From JBFLVT01 sp036804525 (GTDB lineage: Bacteria > Bacillota > Desulfotomaculia > Desulfotomaculales > JASEER01): 42,829 nt of DNA. A program made the position numbers and the translations under genes. Shown here one piece after another: positions 25,534-32,159 of this stretch. The notes under the pieces were generated by a model. The model saw only the letters and a list, made by a program, of their open reading frames with translations. It did not search any database and had not been told where the DNA came from. Position 1 is the stretch's first letter. Every line of letters starts with the position of its first letter. The stretch spans positions 1 to 42,829 of the forward strand of contig DAIRSE010000017.1 in the NCBI GenBank assembly GCA_036804525.1, written 5' to 3'.

Positions 25534-26346
25534 TTGAGCGCCGACTTACACGTTCACACCACCGCTTCGGACGGAAGCGAGAACCCTAAGGAGATTGTAC
25601 GGCAGGCTGCCCTTTTGGGACTCCGGGCGGTAGCCATTACCGACCATGATACAGTCCGAGGCGTTGAGGAAGGGTTGCGCTCCGGCGCGGCCTACAACGT
25701 CGAGGTCGTGCCGGGGGTTGAAATCAATACCGATTTTAATGCCCGTGAAGCGCACGTCCTGGGCTACTATGTGGATTTTAAGAATCAAGAGTTTCTCAAA
25801 AAACTCAATAGCCTGGCGAATGCCCGAACCGACCGCATAAAGAAAATGGTAGCGAAATTGCAGTCGGCAGGCTTGCCGATAACTCTTGCCGACGTTTTGC
25901 GGGAGGCGGGGGACGGAACAGTTGGGCGGCCCCACGTTGCTGCTGCGTTGGTACGTCTCGGCATTGTCGCCAGCCCCGTTGAGGCCTTCGAGCGGTTTAT
26001 CGGCCGCAACAGGCCAGGGTATGTCCCAAGGTCCAAGTTTTCCCCGCAGGAAGCGGTAAAGCTGATCCTCGCAGCGGGCGGTGTTCCCGTCCTTGCTCAT
26101 CCCGGAACGGTCGGCGACGACCGGATTATTGAAGACCTGGCGGAGGTCGGCCTTAAGGGCCTTGAGGTTTACCATCCGGATCATGATGAAGAGACAGTCA
26201 ATCACTACTTAACGATAGCCGGGAACCTGGAACTTCTTGTCACAGGGGGGTCTGACTACCACGGGCGGGGCTATCACGCCTGCCTGGGCGGAATCACCGT
26301 CCCCTACTCGGTTGTAGAAGCCTTGCAACAGGCCCGCCAAGTCTAA
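25534..26346 (+). CDS. PHP-domain phosphoesterase (TrpH/YciV family)
   Basis: 270-residue PHP phosphoesterase. Metal motifs HVHTTASDGS, ITDHDT, GVEINTDF, VLAHPG and GSDYHGRGYH are those of the YciV/TrpH group; E. coli YciV (RNase AM) hydrolyses 3',5'-nucleoside bisphosphates and trims RNA 5' ends. An insert of about 80 residues (100-180) is typical of the family. TTG start, 8 nt after the dipeptidase stop, so likely coupled. The exact substrate is not readable. Confidence 0.85.
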   Translation: MSADLHVHTTASDGSENPKEIVRQAALLGLRAVAITDHDTVRGVEEGLRSGAAYNVEVVPGVEINTDFNAREAHVLGYYVDFKNQEFLKKLNSLANARTDRIKKMVAKLQSAGLPITLADVLREAGDGTVGRPHVAAALVRLGIVASPVEAFERFIGRNRPGYVPRSKFSPQEAVKLILAAGGVPVLAHPGTVGDDRIIEDLAEVGLKGLEVYHPDHDEETVNHYLTIAGNLELLVTGGSDYHGRGYHACLGGITVPYSVVEALQQARQV

Positions 26347-26401
26347 ATAAACGCTTTCCGACATAAACTATAAGGTAAGGGTACATCTTGGAGGGCCGTC
26401 G

Positions 26402-26671
26402 ATGCAAAAGGACGTTCAGCATCTGGAAAGACGAGTTCAGGAACTGGAAGATAAGCTTTTGCAGCTCCGCTTGAGCCGGCGGGTGCTGATGCACTTGCTG
26501 GAACGCATGGAACAGGAGAAAGCCATGTTCCAGGAGCGACTGGAGAGGGAAAACAAACGACTTTCACGGACAAATCACCAGTTCGCCCAGAGCCTTCTGC
26601 AGAAGAACCGGCAAATTATTGAACTGGAGAATAAACTACAGCGTTTTACAAGCCCAAAGACGGGACGCTAG
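26402..26671 (+). CDS. Small coiled-coil protein
   Basis: 89 residues that are nearly all charged heptad sequence (LERRVQELEDKLLQLRLSRRVLMHLLERMEQEKAMF, then ENKRLSRTNHQFAQ and IIELENKLQRF). No known domain recognised. ATG start behind GGAGGG. It lies 55 nt after the PHP gene and ends before a terminator. Probably a dimeric coiled coil; function unknown. Confidence 0.65.
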   Translation: MQKDVQHLERRVQELEDKLLQLRLSRRVLMHLLERMEQEKAMFQERLERENKRLSRTNHQFAQSLLQKNRQIIELENKLQRFTSPKTGR

Positions 26672-26740
26672 AGTTTATCCACAAAATGTGGACAATTCTG
26701 GGTATAAAATGGTAGCTGGCGACATAAGTAGCATATTCTG

Positions 26741-26768
26741 GGAGATCATACAAGGTCTCCTTTTTTTT
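26741..26768 (+). terminator. Rho-independent terminator
   Basis: GGAGATC (26741-26747) pairs with GGTCTCC (26754-26760, one G-T pair) followed by eight T. It ends the dipeptidase/PHP/coiled-coil transcript. Confidence 0.85.
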
Positions 26769-26780
26769 GTGGACTCCGTA

Positions 26781-26789
26781 TGCTATACT
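26781..26789 (+). promoter_or_regulatory. Extended -10 promoter element of the DUF3842 gene
   Basis: TGCTATACT is an extended -10 (TGn plus TATACT), 26 nt before the ATG and just after the preceding terminator. No good -35 box is seen. Confidence 0.45.
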
Positions 26790-26814
26790 TAGGGGCTAGA
26801 GGGGAGAGGGCTTA

Positions 26815-27228
26815 ATGCGTATTGCCGTCATTGACGGGCAGGGCGGTGGCATCGGCAAGCATATCACCGAGAAATTACGAAAAGCCTTGCCTGAAAACCT
26901 GGAAATATTAGCGCTTGGTACAAACGCCCTGGCGACTTCCGTCATGCTTAAGGCCGGGGCAAACGAAGGAGCGAGCGGAGAAAACGCTGTCGTATATAAC
27001 GCGTTCAGGGTCGATGTGATTGTCGGACCGCTAGGCATCATTATCCCCAACGCAATGCTGGGGGAGGTAACTCCCAGAATGGCGGAGGCCGTTGCGAGCA
27101 GTCCGGTACCCAAGATTCTGTTGCCGCTGATCCGCGGCACTGCCGAGCTGGTTGGGGTATGCCCTGAACCTCTCCCACACCTGGTCGATGACCTGGTTGA
27201 AAGAATAGAGAAGCTTCTCTCTGAATAA
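26815..27228 (+). CDS. DUF3842 family protein
   Basis: 137-residue protein with a Rossmann-like opening, MRIAVIDGQGGGIGKHI, and a conserved NAVVYNAFRVDVIVGPLGIIIPNAMLGEVTPRMAEAV core, the pattern of the uncharacterised DUF3842 family in Firmicutes. The glycine loop suggests nucleotide binding; nothing more can be read. ATG behind GGGGAGAGGG. It appears to start a new transcript that may run into the phosphatase gene 57 nt later. Confidence 0.8.
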   Translation: MRIAVIDGQGGGIGKHITEKLRKALPENLEILALGTNALATSVMLKAGANEGASGENAVVYNAFRVDVIVGPLGIIIPNAMLGEVTPRMAEAVASSPVPKILLPLIRGTAELVGVCPEPLPHLVDDLVERIEKLLSE

Positions 27229-27285
27229 AACTGCTTCTGCTTCAGCCAACCGGGGTCACGTATCTGGTATTGGAGGGAGAGGAAA

Positions 27286-27909
27286 TTGGGTACCCGATTA
27301 TATCTTGTTCGTCACGGGGAAACGCTGTGGAACCATGCCATGCGTTACCAGGGACACGCGGATATTGCCTTGAGCGATAAGGGTTTTGAGCAGGCACGGG
27401 CAATCGCGGCTCGACTCGCTAAAGAGAGGATGGACGCGGTATATTCAAGCGATCTTAAACGCACCTTTGAAACCGCGGCGATTATAGCGGCGGAGCACGG
27501 ACTTCCTGTTATCGCCCGGAAGTCCTTGAGAGAGATCCATTTTGGCGAGTGGGAAGGTTTAACCCGTGCCGAAATAGCTGAAAGATACCCCGAGATTTCG
27601 CAGCGCTGGTGGAGTAATCCGTTGGATACCTGCATTCCTTCGGGTGAAAGCCTCAGGGATGTCAAAACGCGGGTTGTTGCTGCGCTTCTTGAGATTGTGG
27701 CAAAACATCCCGACGGAAATGTCATCGTTGTTTCACACGGCGGATCCATTAGGGCTGCCATCGGACATTTTACGAAGATGGATTTGAACGAGTACTGGCG
27801 GCTTCGACAGGACAACGCGGCCCTGAACATCATCGAGGTTTTCGATCAGGACAGGGCTATGCTGCTGCTTTTTAACGACACCTCGCATCTTGACCGGTCA
27901 GAGCGTTAA
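27286..27909 (+). CDS. Histidine phosphatase family protein
   Basis: 207-residue phosphoglycerate-mutase-like phosphatase. The phosphohistidine motif is LVRHGETLWN (His10); Arg in SSDLKRTFETA, Glu in REIHFGEWEG and the second His151 in VVSHGGSIRAAI complete the site. Members include alpha-ribazole phosphatase (CobC), phosphoserine phosphatase and broad phosphatases; no cobalamin genes are near, so the substrate is open. TTG start behind GGAGGGAGAGG. Confidence 0.87.
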   Translation: MGTRLYLVRHGETLWNHAMRYQGHADIALSDKGFEQARAIAARLAKERMDAVYSSDLKRTFETAAIIAAEHGLPVIARKSLREIHFGEWEGLTRAEIAERYPEISQRWWSNPLDTCIPSGESLRDVKTRVVAALLEIVAKHPDGNVIVVSHGGSIRAAIGHFTKMDLNEYWRLRQDNAALNIIEVFDQDRAMLLLFNDTSHLDRSER

Positions 27910-27946
27910 GACGGTAAACTATTTATGTAAACATCTACCATGTGAC

Positions 27947-27975
27947 TTGACTCCTCCCATGGTATTTGTTATAAT
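27947..27975 (+). promoter_or_regulatory. Promoter of the c-di-AMP riboswitch transcript
   Basis: TTGACT (27947-27952), 17-nt spacer, perfect TATAAT (27970-27975). Predicted start near 27982, just before the aptamer. Confidence 0.85.
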
Positions 27976-27990
27976 CATTCGTAAATAAAT

Positions 27991-28130
27991 AACGGCTGAT
28001 CGCTGAGTTCCCATACAGGGAAGCGGGGGACCCAAAGTACCAATGGGGTGAGTCCGGGCCTCAGCTCGGTAGGGTTATCTTTCAATCCGAACCCGTCAGC
28101 TAACCTCGCAAGCGTGGAAAGACAGACTTG
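27991..28130 (+). promoter_or_regulatory. c-di-AMP riboswitch (ydaO/yuaA class)
   Basis: The conserved blocks of the ydaO/yuaA aptamer are seen in order: CGCTGAGTTCCC, GCGGGGGACCCA (28023-28034), TGGGGTGAGTC (28044-28054), CCGAACCCGTCAGCTAACC (28088-28106) and TCGCAAGCGT. In known members c-di-AMP binding stops expression, and the genes controlled handle potassium, osmolytes or cell-wall turnover. The aptamer is followed by a strong terminator hairpin (28171-28204) and the aminomutase gene. Confidence 0.92.
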
Positions 28131-28170
28131 TGACATGGCCTTGTAAAAGACTGTGTTCTTCTGCTTGTGC

Positions 28171-28204
28171 GCGCCCTGGAGCGGAACTCCAGGGCGCTTT
28201 ATCT
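28171..28204 (+). terminator. Riboswitch-controlled terminator
   Basis: GCGCCCTGGAG (28171-28181) pairs perfectly with CTCCAGGGCGC (28187-28197) around CGGAA, followed by TTTATCTT. It lies between the c-di-AMP aptamer and the aminomutase start and is the likely expression platform. Confidence 0.88.
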
Positions 28205-28228
28205 TGTGTTCGGGGAGGTTGGTGGCAT

Positions 28229-29494
28229 ATGGCCATTTCCAAAGTAAATCCCAAGTGCTTGTCGTCGGAAGAGAAACGGCTTATTGCTCAGGCCAGGGCG
28301 CGTGAGCTGAAGGCCCGCATAAGCGACTACCTGGCCGTAAAAGATGCGATCCCTACGGGGTTTTCGTGGGCGGACCGGATAAGGGAGGCAAAGGAGAAGA
28401 TCCTTACGTATCTGGGAGGAACGGAGGAAGACTGGGCCGACTGGCGCTGGCAGATGCGCAACCGTATCAGAACGGTCGGCCAGCTGGCGGATATTACGGG
28501 ACTGACGGTATCCGAACTGAACGAGGTGAACGAGGTGGGTAAGGTCTTTCGCTGGGCGATATCCCCTTACTACGCCTCACTGGTGGTCGCTGCGGGGCCC
28601 GGAAGTCCGGTCTGGCTGCAGTCTGTCCCCTCCGGCAAGGAGATCGGCAACCCGGGCGGCTCATACGACCCCATGGGTGAGGAACTCACTTCGCCGGTAC
28701 CGGGTATTACCCGCCGTTATCCCGACCGACTGATCATCAACGTGACAAATGTGTGCGGCATGTACTGCCGGCACTGTCAGCGGCGCCGGAACATCGGTGA
28801 AGTTGACCGCCACCAGGCGAAAGAAGTTCTGGAAGGCGCGCTCGACTACATCCGTAAGAATAAGGAAATCCGTGACGTTCTGGTCACGGGCGGTGACGCC
28901 CTTTTGCTGTCCAACAGGACCCTTGACTGGCTGTTAGGCGAGCTTGACGCCATCAGCCATGTAGAAATAAAGCGCATTGGCACGCGCACGATCGTTACAC
29001 TGCCACAGCGCGTAGACGATGAGCTTTGCGGAATCCTGGCCAAATACCCTCCTATTTACATCAACACCCAGTTTAATCATCCGCTGGAAGTAACTCCCGA
29101 GGCCAAGGAGGCCTGCGACCGGTTGATCCGGGCCGGGGTAGTCCTTGGCAACCAGGCCGTGCTCCTGCGGGGCGTGAACAACGACCCGTTTGTGATGCGG
29201 AAGCTGAACCAGGAATTGCTCAAAATCCGCGTTCGCCCATACTACATCTTCCAGGCCAAGGACGTCGTCGGCACCAGGCACTTCATCACGCCGGTGGAGG
29301 AAGGCATAAAGGTGATGGAGTATCTGCGCGGTTTTACGTCCGGTCTGGCGGTGCCCACGTACATTATCAATGCACCGGACGGTTACGGCAAGACGCCCGT
29401 TGGACCCAGCTACGTCGTCGAGAAAAACAGCCAGAGGATAATGCTCAGAACCTGGGAAAAGCGCCTGATCGCTTACCCCAGTCACGCCCACTGA
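28229..29494 (+). CDS. eam: Glutamate 2,3-aminomutase (radical SAM, KamA family)
   Basis: 421-residue PLP-dependent radical SAM aminomutase. The cluster cysteines are Cys176, Cys180 and Cys183 (CGMYCRHC), and Lys388 in GYGKTPV is the PLP lysine. Compared with Clostridium subterminale lysine 2,3-aminomutase, every key residue is shifted by exactly 51: Cys125/129/132, Arg134 and Lys337 are kept. The two aspartates that hold the lysine side-chain amine (293 and 330) are Lys344 and Asn381 here. Those replacements are the ones reported for glutamate 2,3-aminomutase, so the product is probably beta-glutamate, a compatible solute. The start is ATG 28229 behind GGGGAGGT. A c-di-AMP riboswitch controls it, which fits osmolyte synthesis. 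Substrate is inferred; no beta-lysine acetyltransferase gene follows. Confidence 0.85.
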   Translation: MAISKVNPKCLSSEEKRLIAQARARELKARISDYLAVKDAIPTGFSWADRIREAKEKILTYLGGTEEDWADWRWQMRNRIRTVGQLADITGLTVSELNEVNEVGKVFRWAISPYYASLVVAAGPGSPVWLQSVPSGKEIGNPGGSYDPMGEELTSPVPGITRRYPDRLIINVTNVCGMYCRHCQRRRNIGEVDRHQAKEVLEGALDYIRKNKEIRDVLVTGGDALLLSNRTLDWLLGELDAISHVEIKRIGTRTIVTLPQRVDDELCGILAKYPPIYINTQFNHPLEVTPEAKEACDRLIRAGVVLGNQAVLLRGVNNDPFVMRKLNQELLKIRVRPYYIFQAKDVVGTRHFITPVEEGIKVMEYLRGFTSGLAVPTYIINAPDGYGKTPVGPSYVVEKNSQRIMLRTWEKRLIAYPSHAH

Positions 29495-29541
29495 CACCAA
29501 GGGAAGGAAAGAAAGATTGGGAAACCTGGCTTATCGGCGGA

Positions 29542-29706
29542 ATGTTAAACGAGTGTGTGGCGCGGGTCGACGGGAAACAGTTCCAGTTGCACGTAGAGGC
29601 TGTTGTTGCCGAAACGCTGGGCGTGGATGTCCGTGCTGAACTGAAAAAGGCCTGTGGTATACCGGGGGTGTACCTGCAGCAAACTATGCAAAAGGGGAAA
29701 TGTTGA
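29542..29706 (+). CDS. Possible small protein, 54 aa, coupled to the HTH gene
   Basis: An open frame from ATG 29542 to TGA 29704-29706. It starts MLNECVARVDGKQF and ends YLQQTMQKGKC; the middle, LHVEAVVAETLGVDVRAELKKA, looks like ordinary protein. Its stop overlaps the ATG of the next gene (TGATG), the usual sign of coupling. The ribosome site (GGCGG close to the ATG) is poor, and no family is recognised. It may be real or chance coding. Confidence 0.45.
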   Translation: MLNECVARVDGKQFQLHVEAVVAETLGVDVRAELKKACGIPGVYLQQTMQKGKC

Positions 29707-29927
29707 TGGCGAAAGATGAATTGGGACCACCCTGGAGCACCCAGCCCAGTTTAAAGATCAAGTGCCAGGAAATAGGCATCGATTTTAAAAAATTTATCCA
29801 CGGTTTATCGCAAAATCGGTCCGATCAAGATCTGGCACACGAATTCAATGTTCCCGAAAAAACGATTGTCAACCTGCGCGAACAATTTATGCGTTACGGC
29901 GTCGATTCGGTTATGGGCCAAGACTAA
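29706..29927 (+). CDS. Small helix-turn-helix protein
   Basis: 73-residue protein whose C-terminal half (SDQDLAHEFNVPEKTIVNLREQFMRYG) reads as a helix-turn-helix of the sort found in small DNA-binding proteins of spore-formers. The start is ATG 29706, overlapping the preceding stop, with AGGGG upstream; ATG 29700 would add two residues. The target is unknown. It ends just before the bidirectional gap with the spore protein. Confidence 0.65.
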   Translation: MAKDELGPPWSTQPSLKIKCQEIGIDFKKFIHGLSQNRSDQDLAHEFNVPEKTIVNLREQFMRYGVDSVMGQD

Positions 29928-29931
29928 AGAT

Positions 29932-29957
29932 AAAAAAAGCCGGTGGGAAGCACCGGC
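29932..29957 (-). terminator. Terminator of the spore-protein gene
   Basis: On the minus strand GCCGGTG, CTTCC loop and CACCGGC directly follow the stop codon and are followed by seven T (plus-strand A run 29932-29938). Confidence 0.9.
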
Positions 29958-30308
29958 TTAACGCATGCTCATAAGTTGTTCGGCATAAGCGACCATTTTC
30001 CGTATCATGTTCCCGCCGATCCTGCCGCCCAGCCTCCCGCCGAGGGCGCCGCAGTTGGCGGACGACAGTTCTCCCCAATCGCCGTCCCTGACCCGGTTCC
30101 AGTAACCGAGTTCCGCAGCCACTTCGTATTTAAGTTTGTCAAGGATGTTCCGGTAATTCTGGGGGCTCAGGCGCGGCAGCGATCTAAAACTGCCGATCTC
30201 ATCCGATAATTCGTAATAAAGCTTATCGGAAAAGGGCTGGTCTAATTCGCTCGCTACCTCGTATTTTAAGGCTTTGAGACCTCGTTCCGCTTCTTTTACG
30301 AGAGCCAA
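29958..30308 (-). CDS. Alpha/beta-type small acid-soluble spore protein, long form
   Basis: DNA-coating spore protein of 116 residues from TTG 30308 (GGGGGTG 5 nt upstream). The C-terminal part is the SASP core: KYEVAAEL (60-67), DGDWGELSSANCGALGGRLGGRIGGNMI and KMVAYAEQ. The first motif occurs a second time near the N-terminus as KYEVASEL (15-22), followed by LYYELSDEIG. KYE-(I/V)A-x-E is the GPR protease cleavage type, so two cleavage sites are possible. Usual members have 60-90 residues and one such site. Such proteins protect spore DNA from UV and heat. A sigma-G promoter could not be identified. Confidence 0.88.
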   Translation of the reverse strand: MALVKEAERGLKALKYEVASELDQPFSDKLYYELSDEIGSFRSLPRLSPQNYRNILDKLKYEVAAELGYWNRVRDGDWGELSSANCGALGGRLGGRIGGNMIRKMVAYAEQLMSMR

Positions 30309-30363
30309 TCCCACACCCCCTCGCTGTCTTTTATTTTTTATTCTTCCCACAAATGAAACGCAT

Positions 30364-30408
30364 ATGTTTGGTTCTTTTGTGCCAAAATAGATGTTTACGG
30401 TTCTTTTG
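30364..30408. repeat. Imperfect direct repeat between the SASP and guaB genes
   Basis: ATGTTTGGTTCTTTTG (30364-30379) and ATGTTTACGGTTCTTTTG (30391-30408) differ only by a two-base insertion and lie 27 nt apart start to start, between divergent genes and upstream of both. Possible operator for one or both. Confidence 0.5.
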
Positions 30409-30474
30409 AAGAATTTTTATGACTGAATTTAAAATATAAGGCGGGCTGTTTGTTACAAGGCAAGCCTGGCGTAG

Positions 30475-30503
30475 TTGGCACACAGCATGTCCTGTGCTAT
30501 AAT
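30475..30503 (+). promoter_or_regulatory. Promoter of guaB
   Basis: TTGGCA (30475-30480), 17-nt spacer, perfect TATAAT (30498-30503), about 35 nt before the guaB start. Confidence 0.85.
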
Positions 30504-30537
30504 GATGTGCATATTATCGGGCGGGGGGCGCAAAACA

Positions 30538-31995
30538 TTGCACGAAAAGTTTGCCCGTGAGGGCTTGACGTTTGACGACGTATTAATTATCCCGGCGGCC
30601 TCCGAGGTTTTGCCCCGGGAGGTTGACACCACTACCAATCTAACAAAGACGATCCGACTGAATATTCCCATCATGAGCGCCGGGATGGATACGGTCACTA
30701 CGGCCCGCATGGCCGTGGCCATCGCCCGTGAAGGCGGGATCGGCGTAATTCATAAGAACATGTCCATTGAAGAGCAGGCGCTGGAAGTCGACAAGGTCAA
30801 AAGGTCCGAGCACGGCGTTATCACCGACCCTATCTATCTCTCGCCTGAGGATAGCATCGTCGCTGCCCTCAAGCTCATGGAGCGCTACCGCATTTCCGGG
30901 GTGCCGATTACCGAGCACGGCAAACTGGTAGGCATCATCACCAACCGTGATTTGCGCTTTATCGAGGATTTTAACCAGCCCATCGGCAACGTAATGACCA
31001 GCAAGAACCTCATCACGGCGCCTGTCGGGACTAGCCTTGACGAGGCCAAGGAAATACTGAAGAGATATAAAATCGAAAAACTTCCTCTTGTGGATGAAGA
31101 ATTCCGCCTGCGCGGGTTGATTACCATTAAGGACATTGAAAAGGCGCAGAAATACCCGTTTTCCGCAAAAGATTCTCACGGCCGGCTCCGCGTGGCGGCT
31201 GCTGTAGGCGTAACCGGCGAGTTTATGGCCCGGGTTGATGCTCTGGTTAAGGCCAAGGTCGATGTCATTGTGGTGGACACCGCCCACGGGCATTCCAGAG
31301 GTGTCATCCGCGCCGTTGAGGCCATCAAGAAAAAGTACCCGGACATTCAGCTGGTAGCCGGCAACGTCGCCACTGCTGAGGCTACCCGTGACCTGATCCA
31401 GGCAGGCGCCGACGCGGTCAAGGTGGGTATCGGCCCAGGATCAATTTGCACGACGCGAGTCATCGCGGGCATCGGGGTGCCGCAGATTACGGCGATAGCC
31501 GATTGCGCGTCGGTGGCCTTACAATATGGCATACCGATCATTGCTGACGGCGGCATCAAGTACTCGGGAGACATCACCAAGGCTATCGCAGCCGGAGCCG
31601 ACGTGGTGATGCTGGGGAGCCTCCTGGCGGGTACCGAGGAAAGCCCCGGCGAAATCGAGATTTACCAGGGCCGCAGTTATAAAGTCTACCGGGGGATGGG
31701 TTCCTTGGGAGCTATGAAGGAAGGCAGCGGTGACCGCTATTTCCAGGAAGGCGCCGGAGATAAGCTGGTCCCCGAGGGGGTTGAGGGACGCGTTCCTTAC
31801 AAGGGTCCCCTGTCCGATACGATATTCCAGCTGGTTGGGGGGCTCCGCGCCGGTATGGGCTACTGCGGCGTTAAGAATATCGAGGAACTTAAGACAAAGA
31901 CCAAGTTCATTCGCATCACCCCCGCCGGGTTGCGCGAAAGCCATCCTCACGAGGTTATCATTACCAAGGAGGCGCCAAACTACAGCCTTCGATAA
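30538..31995 (+). CDS. guaB: IMP dehydrogenase
   Basis: 485-residue IMP dehydrogenase, oxidising IMP to XMP with NAD in GTP synthesis. The (beta/alpha)8 barrel has the catalytic Cys304 in GPGSICTTRV, the NAD/IMP loop GNVATAEAT, DGGIKYSGDI and the mobile flap ending YRGMGSLGAM. Two CBS domains lie at about 90-205 (VTSKNLIT, RLRGLITIKDIEKA). The true start is TTG 30538 behind GCGGGGGGCG; a longer frame starting at 30475 would begin inside the promoter. Single-gene unit with promoter and terminator. Confidence 0.97.
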   Translation: MHEKFAREGLTFDDVLIIPAASEVLPREVDTTTNLTKTIRLNIPIMSAGMDTVTTARMAVAIAREGGIGVIHKNMSIEEQALEVDKVKRSEHGVITDPIYLSPEDSIVAALKLMERYRISGVPITEHGKLVGIITNRDLRFIEDFNQPIGNVMTSKNLITAPVGTSLDEAKEILKRYKIEKLPLVDEEFRLRGLITIKDIEKAQKYPFSAKDSHGRLRVAAAVGVTGEFMARVDALVKAKVDVIVVDTAHGHSRGVIRAVEAIKKKYPDIQLVAGNVATAEATRDLIQAGADAVKVGIGPGSICTTRVIAGIGVPQITAIADCASVALQYGIPIIADGGIKYSGDITKAIAAGADVVMLGSLLAGTEESPGEIEIYQGRSYKVYRGMGSLGAMKEGSGDRYFQEGAGDKLVPEGVEGRVPYKGPLSDTIFQLVGGLRAGMGYCGVKNIEELKTKTKFIRITPAGLRESHPHEVIITKEAPNYSLR

Positions 31996-32008
31996 GAAAT
32001 CCCATCTG

Positions 32009-32035
32009 AAAAACCTCCCGATCGGGAGGTTTTTT
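32009..32035 (+). terminator. Rho-independent terminator of guaB
   Basis: AAAACCTCCC pairs with GGGAGGTTTT around GATC, followed by further T; it lies 14 nt after the guaB stop. Confidence 0.93.
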
Positions 32036-32159
32036 GTCTTTGTAGAAGCATGTAAGAAAAATACGTCAATAATTTAACCTTTGATCGCAGGGATATCGCC
32101 CCTAATCGCGAACTAGGTAAATAATGGCATCACTAGCAATAGAAGGGAGAAGGTTAGGG

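Noticed and set aside
28229..29494. Lysine 2,3-aminomutase as the product
   Set aside because: The two lysine-binding aspartates are replaced by Lys344 and Asn381, as in glutamate 2,3-aminomutase, and no beta-lysine acetyltransferase gene follows.
29943..30209. Plus-strand frame opposite the spore protein
   Set aside because: The minus strand encodes the conserved SASP core; the opposite frame shows no family features.
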